NCBI GenBank assembly: GCA_030636885.1
Contig: DAOVVY010000024.1
Coordinates: 1 to 8,914 of the forward strand
Length of the DNA stretch: 8,914 nt
Reading direction: 5' to 3'
DNA from: Candidatus Nanohaloarchaea archaeon
Lineage (GTDB): Archaea > EX4484-52 > GLR71
Positions 1-6,680 of the stretch are shown here, piece after piece. Every line of letters begins with the position of its first letter. The first letter of the stretch is position 1. The position numbers were made by a program, and so were the translations under genes. The notes beneath the pieces were generated by a model, which searched no databases, had not been told where the DNA came from, and worked only from the letters and a program-made list of their open reading frames with translations.

Positions 1-125
1 AGTTTCTTGATTCAGATGGTTCTGTCAATAGGGTAGCTGACAGGTTTGAGGATTATTCAGATAAACTTGCAGAACATAAAAAGTGGATGGAAAGAGGTCA
101 TTTTGTCAAGGTTGTATCTTATTGA
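1..125 (+). CDS. C-terminal fragment of an unrecognised protein (5' end outside window)
   Basis: An open frame enters from the left edge (first full codon at 3) and runs 40 codons to TGA at 123-125. The visible tail is hydrophilic and charged, ending in GHFVKVVSY. It has no membrane segment or motif that I can assign to a family. The gene is convergent with the ATP synthase operon: its stop lies 26 bases from the stop of subunit D on the other strand, which is where a gene end would be expected. The short gap and the stop placed just before a T-rich tract favour a real gene end over a chance open frame, but 40 residues are too few for a functional call. Confidence 0.5.
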   Translation, partial: FLDSDGSVNRVADRFEDYSDKLAEHKKWMERGHFVKVVSY

Positions 126-131
126 AATGTT

Positions 132-145
132 AAAAAAAGATAAAA
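132..145 (-). terminator. candidate T-rich terminator of the ATP synthase operon
   Basis: Just after the TGA of subunit D the minus strand reads two T runs (seven T at 138-132, four T at 145-142) with no clear hairpin. Archaeal intrinsic termination relies on U-rich tracts rather than stem-loops, and the site sits between two convergent genes. This is inferred from sequence alone. Confidence 0.4.
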
Positions 146-151
146 GATGTA

Positions 152-766
152 TCAAGCCTTGATCTTCTTTAACCTGAAGACGTTCTCTCGTTCCATCTCT
201 TCAAGACGCAGTTTGATGAAAGCCTCTTGCTCTTCCATCTCAGGGATTGCTTTGAACTCGAGCGCGTTCACACGGCGCTTGGTCTTCTCGATCTCTTCAA
301 TCAAACGACGTACAGATGTCTCGACTTCGGCTGCAAGAATCACTTTCTGGACCACTTGCTCATAACCATCTGTTGCTTCATTTATGTAGGGTGAACATTT
401 TACTCTTCCATAACCACGCTCAAAGATTGATTTTCGTACACTGTCCGAACTTATCTTCGGGACAACCACACCCATTATGTTTTTTGTGTCAAGGGTGATT
501 ACCGGTTTGTCTTTCAGTGCAGTAGCTGCTGAAGTTAAAGCTGTTTTTCCTTCTATTGCTTGCGCAATGTCTGCATCAGTCTTTGCTTTTGCATAAAGTT
601 CATTAAGCTCGGAACGGATAGTCTTTGCTTTCTTTAAGATTTCAAAAAAGTCAAGGATAAGACCGTCTCTTTTCTTTTTTAGAAGATTGTGACCTGACTT
701 TGCAAGCCGTATCTTCTGCTTGAGTTTCATCAATTCAGATCTTGTTGGTTTTACTTCAGAGGCCAT
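152..766 (-). CDS. atpD: A-type ATP synthase subunit D (central rotor shaft)
   Basis: This 204-residue protein is the usual length for subunit D, the long coiled-coil shaft that rotates inside the A3B3 head and passes torque to the membrane ring. The family pattern is clear. The N-terminus (PTRSELMKLKQKIRLAKSG, then LLKKKRDGL) and the C-terminal helix (RRLIEEIEKTKRRVNALEF) form the paired coiled coil. The middle segment, about residues 70-135, is the less conserved head. The ATG start is supported by GGTGA at 777-773, six bases upstream. It is the last gene of the operon, 16 bases after subunit B, matching the common archaeal A-B-D order. No defect is seen. Confidence 0.97.
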   Translation of the reverse strand: MASEVKPTRSELMKLKQKIRLAKSGHNLLKKKRDGLILDFFEILKKAKTIRSELNELYAKAKTDADIAQAIEGKTALTSAATALKDKPVITLDTKNIMGVVVPKISSDSVRKSIFERGYGRVKCSPYINEATDGYEQVVQKVILAAEVETSVRRLIEEIEKTKRRVNALEFKAIPEMEEQEAFIKLRLEEMERENVFRLKKIKA

Positions 767-782
767 AGTTTGTCACCAATAT

Positions 783-2207
783 TTAAGACTTGTCTTTGTT
801 ATCTTCTTTACTATCTTTACCTTTTTTTTCATCTTTTTCTTTTTCGGATTTCATGTATTTGTCTTTCAAGTCTTTGCTGATTCGTCCAAGTTCATCTTTT
901 GGTATGTCGGCAAGTAAGTCCCAGGAAATTTTAAGTGTGTCTTCAATTGCCCTGTCTTCAGTTAATGACTGTTTTACGAATTGGTCCTCAAATCGCTCTG
1001 CAAATCTTAACAGACGTCTATCTTTTTCTGAAAGTGCTTCTTCACCGACAATAGCTACAAGACCTCTTAAGTCACGACCTTCAGCATAGTTTGCATAAAG
1101 TTGGTCCGATACTTGCTTGTGATCTTCTCTTGTCTTACCTTTACCAATACCTGAATTCATCAGTCTTGAAAGTGATGGCAATACATCAACAGGTGGATAA
1201 TTACCTTTCCTGTGAAGCTCACGAGATAATACAATCTGACCTTCAGTTATGTATCCTGTAAGGTCTGGAATTGGATGTGTTATGTCATCACCAACCATAG
1301 TAAGTATTGGAATCTGTGTAACTGAACCTTTCTTACCTTTGATGATACCTGCTCGTTCATAGATCATTGCAAGGTCTGTGTACATGTATCCGGGGTATCC
1401 TCGTCGTCCTGGTACTTCTTCTCTTGCTGCACCTATTTCTCTTAATGATTCACAGTAGTTTGTCATGTCTGTCAGTATAACTAAGACATGCATACCTTTT
1501 TCATAAGCTAAGTATTCTGCAGCTGTCAATGCCATCCTTGGAGTTACAAGTCGTTCTACTGCAGGGTCGTCTGCAAGATTCAAGAATACTGTTGCGTGTT
1601 CAAGTGCGCCAGTCTGTTCAAAATCGTCAATAAATTTCTGTGCATCTTCGTTTGTGATACCCATTGCCGCAAAGACTACTGCAAAGTCACCTTTTTGACC
1701 TATAACTTTTGCCTGCCTTGCAATCTGCAATGCAATATCATTGTGAGGTAAACCTGAAGCTGAAAAGATTGGTAATTTCTGACCACGAACAAGTGTGTTC
1801 ATCAAATCAATTGTTGAAATACCTGTCTGGATGAAATCTGCAGGGGACTGTCTTGCATAAGGGTTGATTGCCGCACCTAGGATATCCATCTGTTTTTCAG
1901 GTATGATTTCGGAACCACCATCGATTGGTTTTCCTGCACCATTAAATATCCGTCCTAAAATGTCTTGCGATACTGGTAAACTGATTGTTTCACCAAGGAA
2001 ACGTACTGATGATTGTTTATCAATACCACTTGTGCCTTCAAATATTTGAACGACCACCATATCATCTGAAGTATCTAATACCTGACCATTTTTTGTCTCT
2101 CCAGAGGAAAGCATGACCTTTACAACTTCACCATAACTTACCGGATGAGTTTTTTCTACAAATACTAAAGGTCCTGCAATTCTTTTGATTGTCTTATAAT
2201 CTTTCAT
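783..2207 (-). CDS. atpB: A-type ATP synthase subunit B (non-catalytic head subunit)
   Basis: The 474-residue regulatory nucleotide-binding subunit alternates with A in the cytoplasmic head. The N-terminal beta barrel (IAGPLVFVEKT) is followed by the nucleotide-binding domain. Its P-loop position is degenerate, reading FSASGLPHNDIALQIARQA (about 148-166), as expected for non-catalytic B. Other family blocks are TDMTNYCESLREI (246-258), EVPGRRGYPGYMYTDLA (264-280) and LPSLSRLMNSGIG (343-355), which holds the arginine (R348) reaching the A-site nucleotide. The last ~24 residues, from KYMKSEKEK, are an almost purely Lys/Asp/Glu tail, longer than I expect for the family. I chose the ATG at 2207 because GGTG lies six bases before it; an upstream ATG at 2222 would overlap the A stop (ATGA) but lacks a good ribosome site. 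Confidence 0.97.
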   Translation of the reverse strand: MKDYKTIKRIAGPLVFVEKTHPVSYGEVVKVMLSSGETKNGQVLDTSDDMVVVQIFEGTSGIDKQSSVRFLGETISLPVSQDILGRIFNGAGKPIDGGSEIIPEKQMDILGAAINPYARQSPADFIQTGISTIDLMNTLVRGQKLPIFSASGLPHNDIALQIARQAKVIGQKGDFAVVFAAMGITNEDAQKFIDDFEQTGALEHATVFLNLADDPAVERLVTPRMALTAAEYLAYEKGMHVLVILTDMTNYCESLREIGAAREEVPGRRGYPGYMYTDLAMIYERAGIIKGKKGSVTQIPILTMVGDDITHPIPDLTGYITEGQIVLSRELHRKGNYPPVDVLPSLSRLMNSGIGKGKTREDHKQVSDQLYANYAEGRDLRGLVAIVGEEALSEKDRRLLRFAERFEDQFVKQSLTEDRAIEDTLKISWDLLADIPKDELGRISKDLKDKYMKSEKEKDEKKGKDSKEDNKDKS

Positions 2208-2213
2208 CTTAAA

Positions 2214-2217
2214 CACC
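2214..2217 (-). promoter_or_regulatory. ribosome binding site of subunit B
   Basis: GGTG lies six bases before the ATG at 2207. It falls downstream of the alternative ATG codons at 2222 and 2219, so it favours the shorter protein. It sits immediately after the stop codon of A, so ribosomes finishing A could re-start on B. Confidence 0.55.
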
Positions 2218-2218
2218 A

Positions 2219-4003
2219 TCATTCAAGGTTATCAAATTCCTTGTCCATTTCTTTTGTTATATTATCCAAAAGTCCGTCATAATCTTTCTCAAACTTGACA
2301 TCAGCAATCATGTTTTTGGATTTCATTAATATTATTGATGTTGCTGGTATGCCTGAGTCTAATGCATCTTCGGCACGGGACGCGAAATGAAGTATTGTCT
2401 CCATAAGACGGTATGTCTTTTTTGGGTCACAGTATGTGTCAACATCATGGAACGCGTTCTGTTGAAGGAAATATTCTCGTATCATCCTTCCTACTTCAAG
2501 TGTAACCTGTTGTTTTTCAGGTAATGCATCTGAACCTACAAGCTGGACAATCTCTTGAAGCTTTTCTTCTTCTTGCAAGATCACCATGAATTGTGATACT
2601 AATTCTGGCCATCTAGATGATACATTTTCAGCAAACCATGGGTTCAATGTATTGTTATAAAGACTGTATGAAGTCAACCAGTTGATTGATGGGAAATGTC
2701 TTCTTTGAGCCAGTTTTGCATCAAGTGCCCAGAATGATTTTGTAACACGTAATGTGTTTTGTGTAACAGGTTCTGAGAAATCTCCACCGGGTGGCGATAC
2801 TGCACCAATTATAGTTACTGATCCTTCCTTGTCAGTTCCGAGTGGTGTGATTCTTCCTGCTCGTTCATAAAATTCTGCAAGTCTTGTTGACAGGTATGCG
2901 GGGTAACCTTCTTCACCAGGCATCTCTTCAAGACGTGATGAAATCTCACGCATAGCCTCAGCCCAACGTGAGGTTGAGTCTGCCATCAATGCAACTGAGT
3001 ATCCCATGTCACGGTAATATTCTGCAATAGTAATTCCTGTATAGATTGAAGCCTCTCTTGCTGCAACCGGCATGTTAGACGTGTTTGCAATCAATACAGT
3101 TCGGTTCATAAGAGCCTTGCCAGTCTTAGGATCTATCAGATGAGGGAATTCTGTTAATACTTCTGTCATCTCATTGCCTCTCTCACCGCAACCTATGTAG
3201 ACTATTATGTCTGCATCAGACCATTTTGCAAGTGATTGCTGCGTGACTGTCTTTCCTGCACCGAAAGGTCCAGGGATCGCTGCCGCACCACCTTTTGCAA
3301 GAGGGAATAATGCATCTAAAACTCTCTGACCTGTAATCAATGGTATGCTTGGAAGTAATTTCTTTCGTGATTTTCGTGGTATCCTGATTGGCCATTCATT
3401 TGCAAGCTTCAGTTCTTTTCCATCTTCAAGAGTACCAATAACTTCCGTAACATTATATTTTCCGGATTTTATGTCTTTGACTTTCGTCTCTTCAAAGTTT
3501 GATGGAATCATTATGCTGTGCACCACAGTTTCACTTTCCTGTACTGTACCTATTATGTCTCCACCTTTTACAGTGTCGCCTTTCTTTACGGTTGCCTTGA
3601 AATCCCAAACTTTCTTAAGGTCAAGACCTGAAGCTGTGACACCACGAGTGATGAAGTCACCCATCGTTTTCATGATGACCGGAAGCGGACGCTGGATACC
3701 ATCGTATATGGATTTCAAAAGTCCTGGACCTAAATAAACAGTCAATGGTGCACCTGTCGTAACCACTGGTTCACCAGGAGTTAGACCTGTCGTATCTTCA
3801 TAGACCTGGATGACACTCTTGTCGCCATCGATCTGGATGACTTCACCCATAAGAGCTTCGTTACCTACATGAACAACGTCATACATCTTTGCAGCAATAC
3901 CTTTTGCTACAACAACGGGTCCTGCAATCCTGTAAATCTTACCATCTGTTTTAGATACTTTTTTCTTGTCTGTTGTCTTTTCCAATACTTTTTTTGCAAC
4001 CAT
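2219..4003 (-). CDS. atpA: A-type ATP synthase subunit A (catalytic head subunit)
   Basis: The 594-residue catalytic subunit forms or hydrolyses ATP at the A/B interface. After a short Lys/Thr-rich leader (about residues 2-20) comes the barrel domain (GKIYRIAGPVVV). The family's 'non-homologous' insert follows, around 130-200 (VKKGDTVKGGDIIGTVQE). The P-loop GPFGAGKT is intact at 245-252, and GCGERGNEMTEV carries the catalytic glutamate E274. LMADSTSRWAEAMREIS and EEMPGEEGYPAYLSTRLAEF are also intact. The P-loop carries no intein, although inteins occur at this site in some archaea. ATG 4003 is chosen over GTG 4015 because the GTG is itself part of the GGTGAT ribosome site. It is 11 bases upstream of B and separated from F by a 116-base gap. 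Confidence 0.98.
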   Translation of the reverse strand: MVAKKVLEKTTDKKKVSKTDGKIYRIAGPVVVAKGIAAKMYDVVHVGNEALMGEVIQIDGDKSVIQVYEDTTGLTPGEPVVTTGAPLTVYLGPGLLKSIYDGIQRPLPVIMKTMGDFITRGVTASGLDLKKVWDFKATVKKGDTVKGGDIIGTVQESETVVHSIMIPSNFEETKVKDIKSGKYNVTEVIGTLEDGKELKLANEWPIRIPRKSRKKLLPSIPLITGQRVLDALFPLAKGGAAAIPGPFGAGKTVTQQSLAKWSDADIIVYIGCGERGNEMTEVLTEFPHLIDPKTGKALMNRTVLIANTSNMPVAAREASIYTGITIAEYYRDMGYSVALMADSTSRWAEAMREISSRLEEMPGEEGYPAYLSTRLAEFYERAGRITPLGTDKEGSVTIIGAVSPPGGDFSEPVTQNTLRVTKSFWALDAKLAQRRHFPSINWLTSYSLYNNTLNPWFAENVSSRWPELVSQFMVILQEEEKLQEIVQLVGSDALPEKQQVTLEVGRMIREYFLQQNAFHDVDTYCDPKKTYRLMETILHFASRAEDALDSGIPATSIILMKSKNMIADVKFEKDYDGLLDNITKEMDKEFDNLE

Positions 4004-4119
4004 ATCACAAATCACCTAAACTTCAATATTATCAATTTTTATTTTTTATCATTATCTGTTGTTTTCTGTTGTCTTTTTGTCATCATCATTCATTAACCAT
4101 GTAATCATTATTTTATTTA
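4004..4119 (-). other. AT-rich gap between F and A, no gene supported
   Basis: This is the longest non-coding gap in the operon; other gaps are 11-87 bases. It contains a ten-base tandem repeat (4055-4064 and 4065-4074, one mismatch). A 13-base match to 4065-4077 recurs at 3969-3981, inside the 5' end of subunit A. A short minus-strand frame (4108 to 4052, 18 codons) lies in phase with A but ends in several stops and lacks a ribosome site. There is no T-rich terminator and no convincing TATA box. It may be a leader that tunes A-B-D translation, or simply degraded sequence. Confidence 0.4.
4011..4016 (-). promoter_or_regulatory. ribosome binding site of subunit A
   Basis: GGTGAT, a full match to the archaeal Shine-Dalgarno core, lies seven bases before the ATG at 4003. 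It overlaps the GTG at 4015, which rules against that GTG as the start. Confidence 0.7.
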
Positions 4120-4431
4120 TCATTCTTTGTTCCAGACATCCACACCGATCGCTTTCTTTATCTGTTTCCTAAGGCGGTCGTCAGACGTTGTCTCTTCACT
4201 CACCATCACTGTTACCGGCCTTACTGAACTGTCAAAATTGTCCTGCAACCGTTGAGGTAATGCCTCGACATCTGCCTTGTGCATGACAAGGATGCCTATG
4301 TCTCTGTTCTTCAGAGCTTCAGACAATTTGGTTTTCATGTCATTATTGTCTGCAACAATCGTGTCTTTGATTCCTGCAAGCTCAAAACCTATGATAAAAT
4401 CCGGTTTTCCTAAAACGACTATATCTGGCAT
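4120..4431 (-). CDS. atpF: A-type ATP synthase subunit F (central stalk, regulatory)
   Basis: This small 103-residue protein binds the lower part of shaft subunit D in the central stalk and is thought to affect catalysis. It shows the family outline: an N-terminal strand MPDIVVLGKPDFIIGFELAGI, the IGILVMHKAD strand, the PVTVMVSE strand, and the closing helix LRKQIKKAIGVDVW. The length is normal. The start is the ATG at 4431, four bases after a GTGAT site; a GTG at 4440 is part of that site. It follows C by 16 bases, in the standard C-F-A order. Confidence 0.95.
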   Translation of the reverse strand: MPDIVVLGKPDFIIGFELAGIKDTIVADNNDMKTKLSEALKNRDIGILVMHKADVEALPQRLQDNFDSSVRPVTVMVSEETTSDDRLRKQIKKAIGVDVWNKE

Positions 4432-4435
4432 AAAT

Positions 4436-4440
4436 ATCAC
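4436..4440 (-). promoter_or_regulatory. ribosome binding site of subunit F
   Basis: GTGAT sits four bases before ATG 4431, the same spacing as in I and one K gene. It contains the GTG that could be mistaken for a longer start. Confidence 0.65.
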
Positions 4441-4447
4441 ATAAGTA

Positions 4448-5530
4448 TTATAATATCAGGTTTTCCTCGATGAACTTTTCAGGCAAGTTGAGGGATTTTG
4501 CTCTTGAGATAAGTTTTATATTTCTTACCTCTACCTCTTTTGCAAGTATGTATCCCAATACGGGTGCAATCGTAAGAGGATGCTTGCGCAACAACAGGAA
4601 TGCTTTTTTCATCAGTCTTCTGTCAAGGCCACGACGGATTATCTTGAGAGAGCCTTTAAGCGCTTCTTCCTTTCCGGATTTGATCTCATCCGAATAGGTT
4701 GTCTTGTCTATCAGGATATCAAGTGCCCCTCCAATGTCTTTTGCTGTGGCAGCAGATTCAAGGACAGACAATGATATGTCTGCGGCAGGTAATATTAATA
4801 GTGGCATGATATCTTTTTTTTCAAGACCTTCCTTTTTCATAATAAGTAATGTGTTGATGTTTAAGATATCAATCTCATTCCTTAAGAATGTCTTGAATTC
4901 GGATGCATGTTTCGGCAGATTGTCAGCAATACCCATAAGGTATCTATAATAGTTTATGTCAAGCCAGTTCTCGACAGACGCAAGATTTAAATTGTCACCT
5001 TCTGGTTTTGGTATTGATGATTTTGCATGAGGTAAAATGTTTTGGAACATCGGTTCTTCAACAAGGTCAGATATTGTTTTTTTCTTCAGTAATTTCAACA
5101 GACTTTTCTTTTTTATGTTGCATCCAGACATCAATCTTAATGCAATCTCATCTTCAGGCATATCTGAACCGATATTTCTCAGTATTGTTTTCATGTTTGC
5201 AATGTCAATCCGTAGCAGGTATTTCTGTATCAATTCTTTTGTGTCACCTTTTGAAAGGTATATAACTTTCTGGAAACATTCGGAAGCATTATCGTTCAAT
5301 GCGACTTCAATCAGATCTGCACCGGTGTGTCTTACTGCGAACTCATCAATCTGTTTCTTGTATTCACCCTCTTCCAAGAAATGAGATATCTCAGCAGATG
5401 TCATCTTCATAAGTCTATGATATTGGTCTTTTGCGATAAGTTTTGAAGACATAACTCGGACTCTCGTATTAAGATAAGGATCCCTATTAAGTTTCAATCT
5501 ATCTATAGTTATTGTCTCTTCGTTCTTCAT
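4448..5530 (-). CDS. atpC: A-type ATP synthase subunit C (rotor coupling, V-type d homologue)
   Basis: This soluble, mostly helical subunit is funnel-shaped in known structures. It sits on top of the K ring and holds the D/F shaft. The 360 residues match the family's usual length. RVRVMSSKL followed by a tyrosine and LMKMTSAEISHFLEEGEYKKQI is the typical first repeat, and related helical patterns recur in the middle and C-terminal thirds (YYRYLMGIADNLPKHASEF; LGYILAKEVEVRNIKLISRAKSLNL). The exact start is uncertain. ATG 5530 is preferred, since family members begin shortly before RVRVMSSKL and a weak GGTT precedes it, but GTG 5545 in the same frame would add five residues. It lies 31 bases after E. 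Confidence 0.94.
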   Translation of the reverse strand: MKNEETITIDRLKLNRDPYLNTRVRVMSSKLIAKDQYHRLMKMTSAEISHFLEEGEYKKQIDEFAVRHTGADLIEVALNDNASECFQKVIYLSKGDTKELIQKYLLRIDIANMKTILRNIGSDMPEDEIALRLMSGCNIKKKSLLKLLKKKTISDLVEEPMFQNILPHAKSSIPKPEGDNLNLASVENWLDINYYRYLMGIADNLPKHASEFKTFLRNEIDILNINTLLIMKKEGLEKKDIMPLLILPAADISLSVLESAATAKDIGGALDILIDKTTYSDEIKSGKEEALKGSLKIIRRGLDRRLMKKAFLLLRKHPLTIAPVLGYILAKEVEVRNIKLISRAKSLNLPEKFIEENLIL

Positions 5531-5561
5531 TTTAACCAAAACCACATCTAATCTATTATAC

Positions 5562-6122
5562 TTATTTAAAAAGTATGTCTGCTGCTTCTTTTAATGTTTT
5601 GTTTCTTATAGTCTCTAAAAGCATATCAAATGAATTGTCAATGCGGACTGTTCCGTCACTATTTTCGATTATGACACCACCTAGCATGTCTTTTTCGGAA
5701 ACAGTCATAGTTTTTGCAAAAGGTTTTACAAGCGACATATCATTTTTGTTGACATATACTTTTTTTGCGTCAGGCATCTGTTTCAAAGATTCAGCCATAA
5801 GATTTTTTAGCAAGTTTTTTCTTGTAGCTGTATCTAATTGACTTACCTTTACCTTAACTTCAGCATAAGTTTTTTCAATGAGCTGTTTTTTTGCATCAAG
5901 TAATGGTTTCTTGCTTTCAAGGCTGGTTGATGCAAGTTCTTTTTTTTCTAAGACTGCTATCTGTTCTTCAGTTTTTGCTTTAGCTTTGTCAATCAAGTCT
6001 TCTGATTTTTTCTTTGCAGCAGTAAGAATCACTTCTGCCTCTGCCTTTGTTTCAGCTTCAAGATTTTTTATCTTGTTTTCTACATCTGCCAAAATCTGTC
6101 CGGATACATTATCTAAACTCAT
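5562..6122 (-). CDS. atpE: A-type ATP synthase subunit E (peripheral stalk)
   Basis: Subunit E forms the outer stalk that keeps the A3B3 head from turning with the rotor. The 186-residue protein has a long Ala/Lys/Glu-rich N-terminal helix (about 10-85, heptad-like coiled coil). A globular C-terminal domain carries the family hallmark LGGVIIENSDGTVRIDNSFD near residues 145-165. Its coiled-coil partner H is normally encoded just before I but is not seen here. ATG 6122 is preferred to ATG 6131: GGATGAT lies four bases upstream of 6122, while 6131 falls inside that site. The gap to K is 85 bases and contains a strong hairpin. Confidence 0.95.
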   Translation of the reverse strand: MSLDNVSGQILADVENKIKNLEAETKAEAEVILTAAKKKSEDLIDKAKAKTEEQIAVLEKKELASTSLESKKPLLDAKKQLIEKTYAEVKVKVSQLDTATRKNLLKNLMAESLKQMPDAKKVYVNKNDMSLVKPFAKTMTVSEKDMLGGVIIENSDGTVRIDNSFDMLLETIRNKTLKEAADILFK

Positions 6123-6126
6123 CAAA

Positions 6127-6133
6127 ATCATCC
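6127..6133 (-). promoter_or_regulatory. ribosome binding site of subunit E
   Basis: GGATGAT, one inserted base away from GGTGAT, lies four bases before ATG 6122. It contains the alternative ATG at 6131 and so argues for the shorter protein. Confidence 0.5.
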
Positions 6134-6143
6134 CTTTTAATAT

Positions 6144-6183
6144 TACAACTAATGATGACCTCTAAAGACCATCATCAATTGCA
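6144..6183 (-). promoter_or_regulatory. 18-bp RNA hairpin between K and E
   Basis: On the minus-strand transcript, 6183-6166 pairs with 6161-6144 without a bulge: 18 pairs, five of them G-U, closed by a UUAG tetraloop at 6165-6162. It lies after the stop of the second K gene and ends 22 bases before the E start. No T run follows, so it is not a classical terminator. A stem here could protect the 3' end of a K message from nucleases or mark a processing site, giving more K than E. The pairing is seen directly; the role is inferred. Confidence 0.55.
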
Positions 6184-6207
6184 GATATCATTTATCAATC
6201 CTTTTAA

Positions 6208-6420
6208 TCATGCACCAAGGATCATGTATGCAATTACGAAACCGAAAAGCACAATTGTCTCTGGAAGCACAGTCATGATCAGACCTTTTACGAATAGATC
6301 TTCATTCTCTGCAATCGCACCGACTGCTGCGGTGCCAATCTCTTTCTCTGCAATAGCTGCCGCTATGGCTGAAATGCCAATAGCGAGTGCCGCTGCAATA
6401 GCTGTTATAGGTTCTACCAT
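6208..6420 (-). CDS. atpK: A-type ATP synthase subunit K (c-ring proteolipid), second copy
   Basis: This 70-residue, two-helix membrane protein forms the rotor ring. Helix 1 spans about 5-33 and is Ala/Ile-rich; the polar loop is AENED; helix 2 spans about 43-69. The ion-carrying glutamate is E54 in VLPETIVLF. E25 in helix 1 aligns with the second ion ligand (Q32 of the Ilyobacter ring), and T55 follows E54. A18, A20, A22 and A24 stand where GxGxGxG is usual. ATG 6420 is chosen because GTGAT lies four bases upstream; a GTG at 6429 belongs to that site. The protein is identical to that of the first copy, with three silent base differences. This copy stops with TGA, the other with TAA. Confidence 0.96.
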   Translation of the reverse strand: MVEPITAIAAALAIGISAIAAAIAEKEIGTAAVGAIAENEDLFVKGLIMTVLPETIVLFGFVIAYMILGA

Positions 6421-6424
6421 ATTT

Positions 6425-6429
6425 ATCAC
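6425..6429 (-). promoter_or_regulatory. ribosome binding site of K, second copy
   Basis: GTGAT ends four bases before ATG 6420. It fixes the start and gives a 70-residue protein equal to the first copy. Confidence 0.65.
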
Positions 6430-6467
6430 ATTTTATTTAGTTATTAATTATATCTCCATCGGAATAC

Positions 6468-6680
6468 TTATGCACCAAGGATCATGTATGCAATCACGAA
6501 ACCGAAAAGCACAATTGTCTCTGGAAGCACAGTCATGATCAGACCTTTTACGAATAGATCTTCATTCTCTGCAATCGCACCGACTGCTGCGGTGCCAATC
6601 TCTTTCTCTGCAATAGCTGCTGCTATAGCTGAAATGCCAATAGCGAGTGCCGCTGCAATAGCTGTTATAGGTTCTACCAT
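6468..6680 (-). CDS. atpK: A-type ATP synthase subunit K (c-ring proteolipid), first copy
   Basis: This first-transcribed copy encodes the same 70-residue two-helix proteolipid, with E54 as the ion-binding glutamate, E25/T55 as likely co-ligands and AIAAAIA at 18-24 in helix 1. It is the minimal single-hairpin form, not the fused four-helix form found in some V-type and methanogen enzymes, so every subunit in the ring should carry an ion site. ATG 6680 is supported by GGTGA five bases upstream; an in-frame ATG at 6692 overlaps that site and would add four residues absent from the family. It lies 64 bases after I, behind a candidate internal promoter. Two copies of one gene probably raise dosage for the subunit needed in the greatest number. 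Confidence 0.96.
   Translation of the reverse strand: MVEPITAIAAALAIGISAIAAAIAEKEIGTAAVGAIAENEDLFVKGLIMTVLPETIVLFGFVIAYMILGA

Noticed and set aside
783..870. T-rich stretch on the plus strand that looked like a terminator or low-complexity repeat
   Set aside because: It is simply the complement of the Lys/Glu-rich codons for the B tail.
1864..2049. Plus-strand open frames inside the ATP synthase genes (for example 1864-2049, 3345-3737, 6047-6538)
   Set aside because: They lie antisense to unmistakable conserved subunits and have no family resemblance, so they are shadows of the real coding frames.
3235..3275. Possible intein at the P-loop of subunit A
   Set aside because: The P-loop GPFGAGKT is uninterrupted and the protein has the normal length.
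4052..4108. An 18-codon minus-strand frame in the F-A gap
   Set aside because: It is too short, has no ribosome binding site and no recognisable product, and several stop codons follow it at once. It is kept only as a possible relic in the gap finding.
6132..6207. A second ATTAAAAGG-plus-ATG arrangement just after the second K gene, suggesting a tiny extra gene
   Set aside because: The frame from that ATG stops after nine codons and overlaps the hairpin; the resemblance to the E leader is short and AT-rich.
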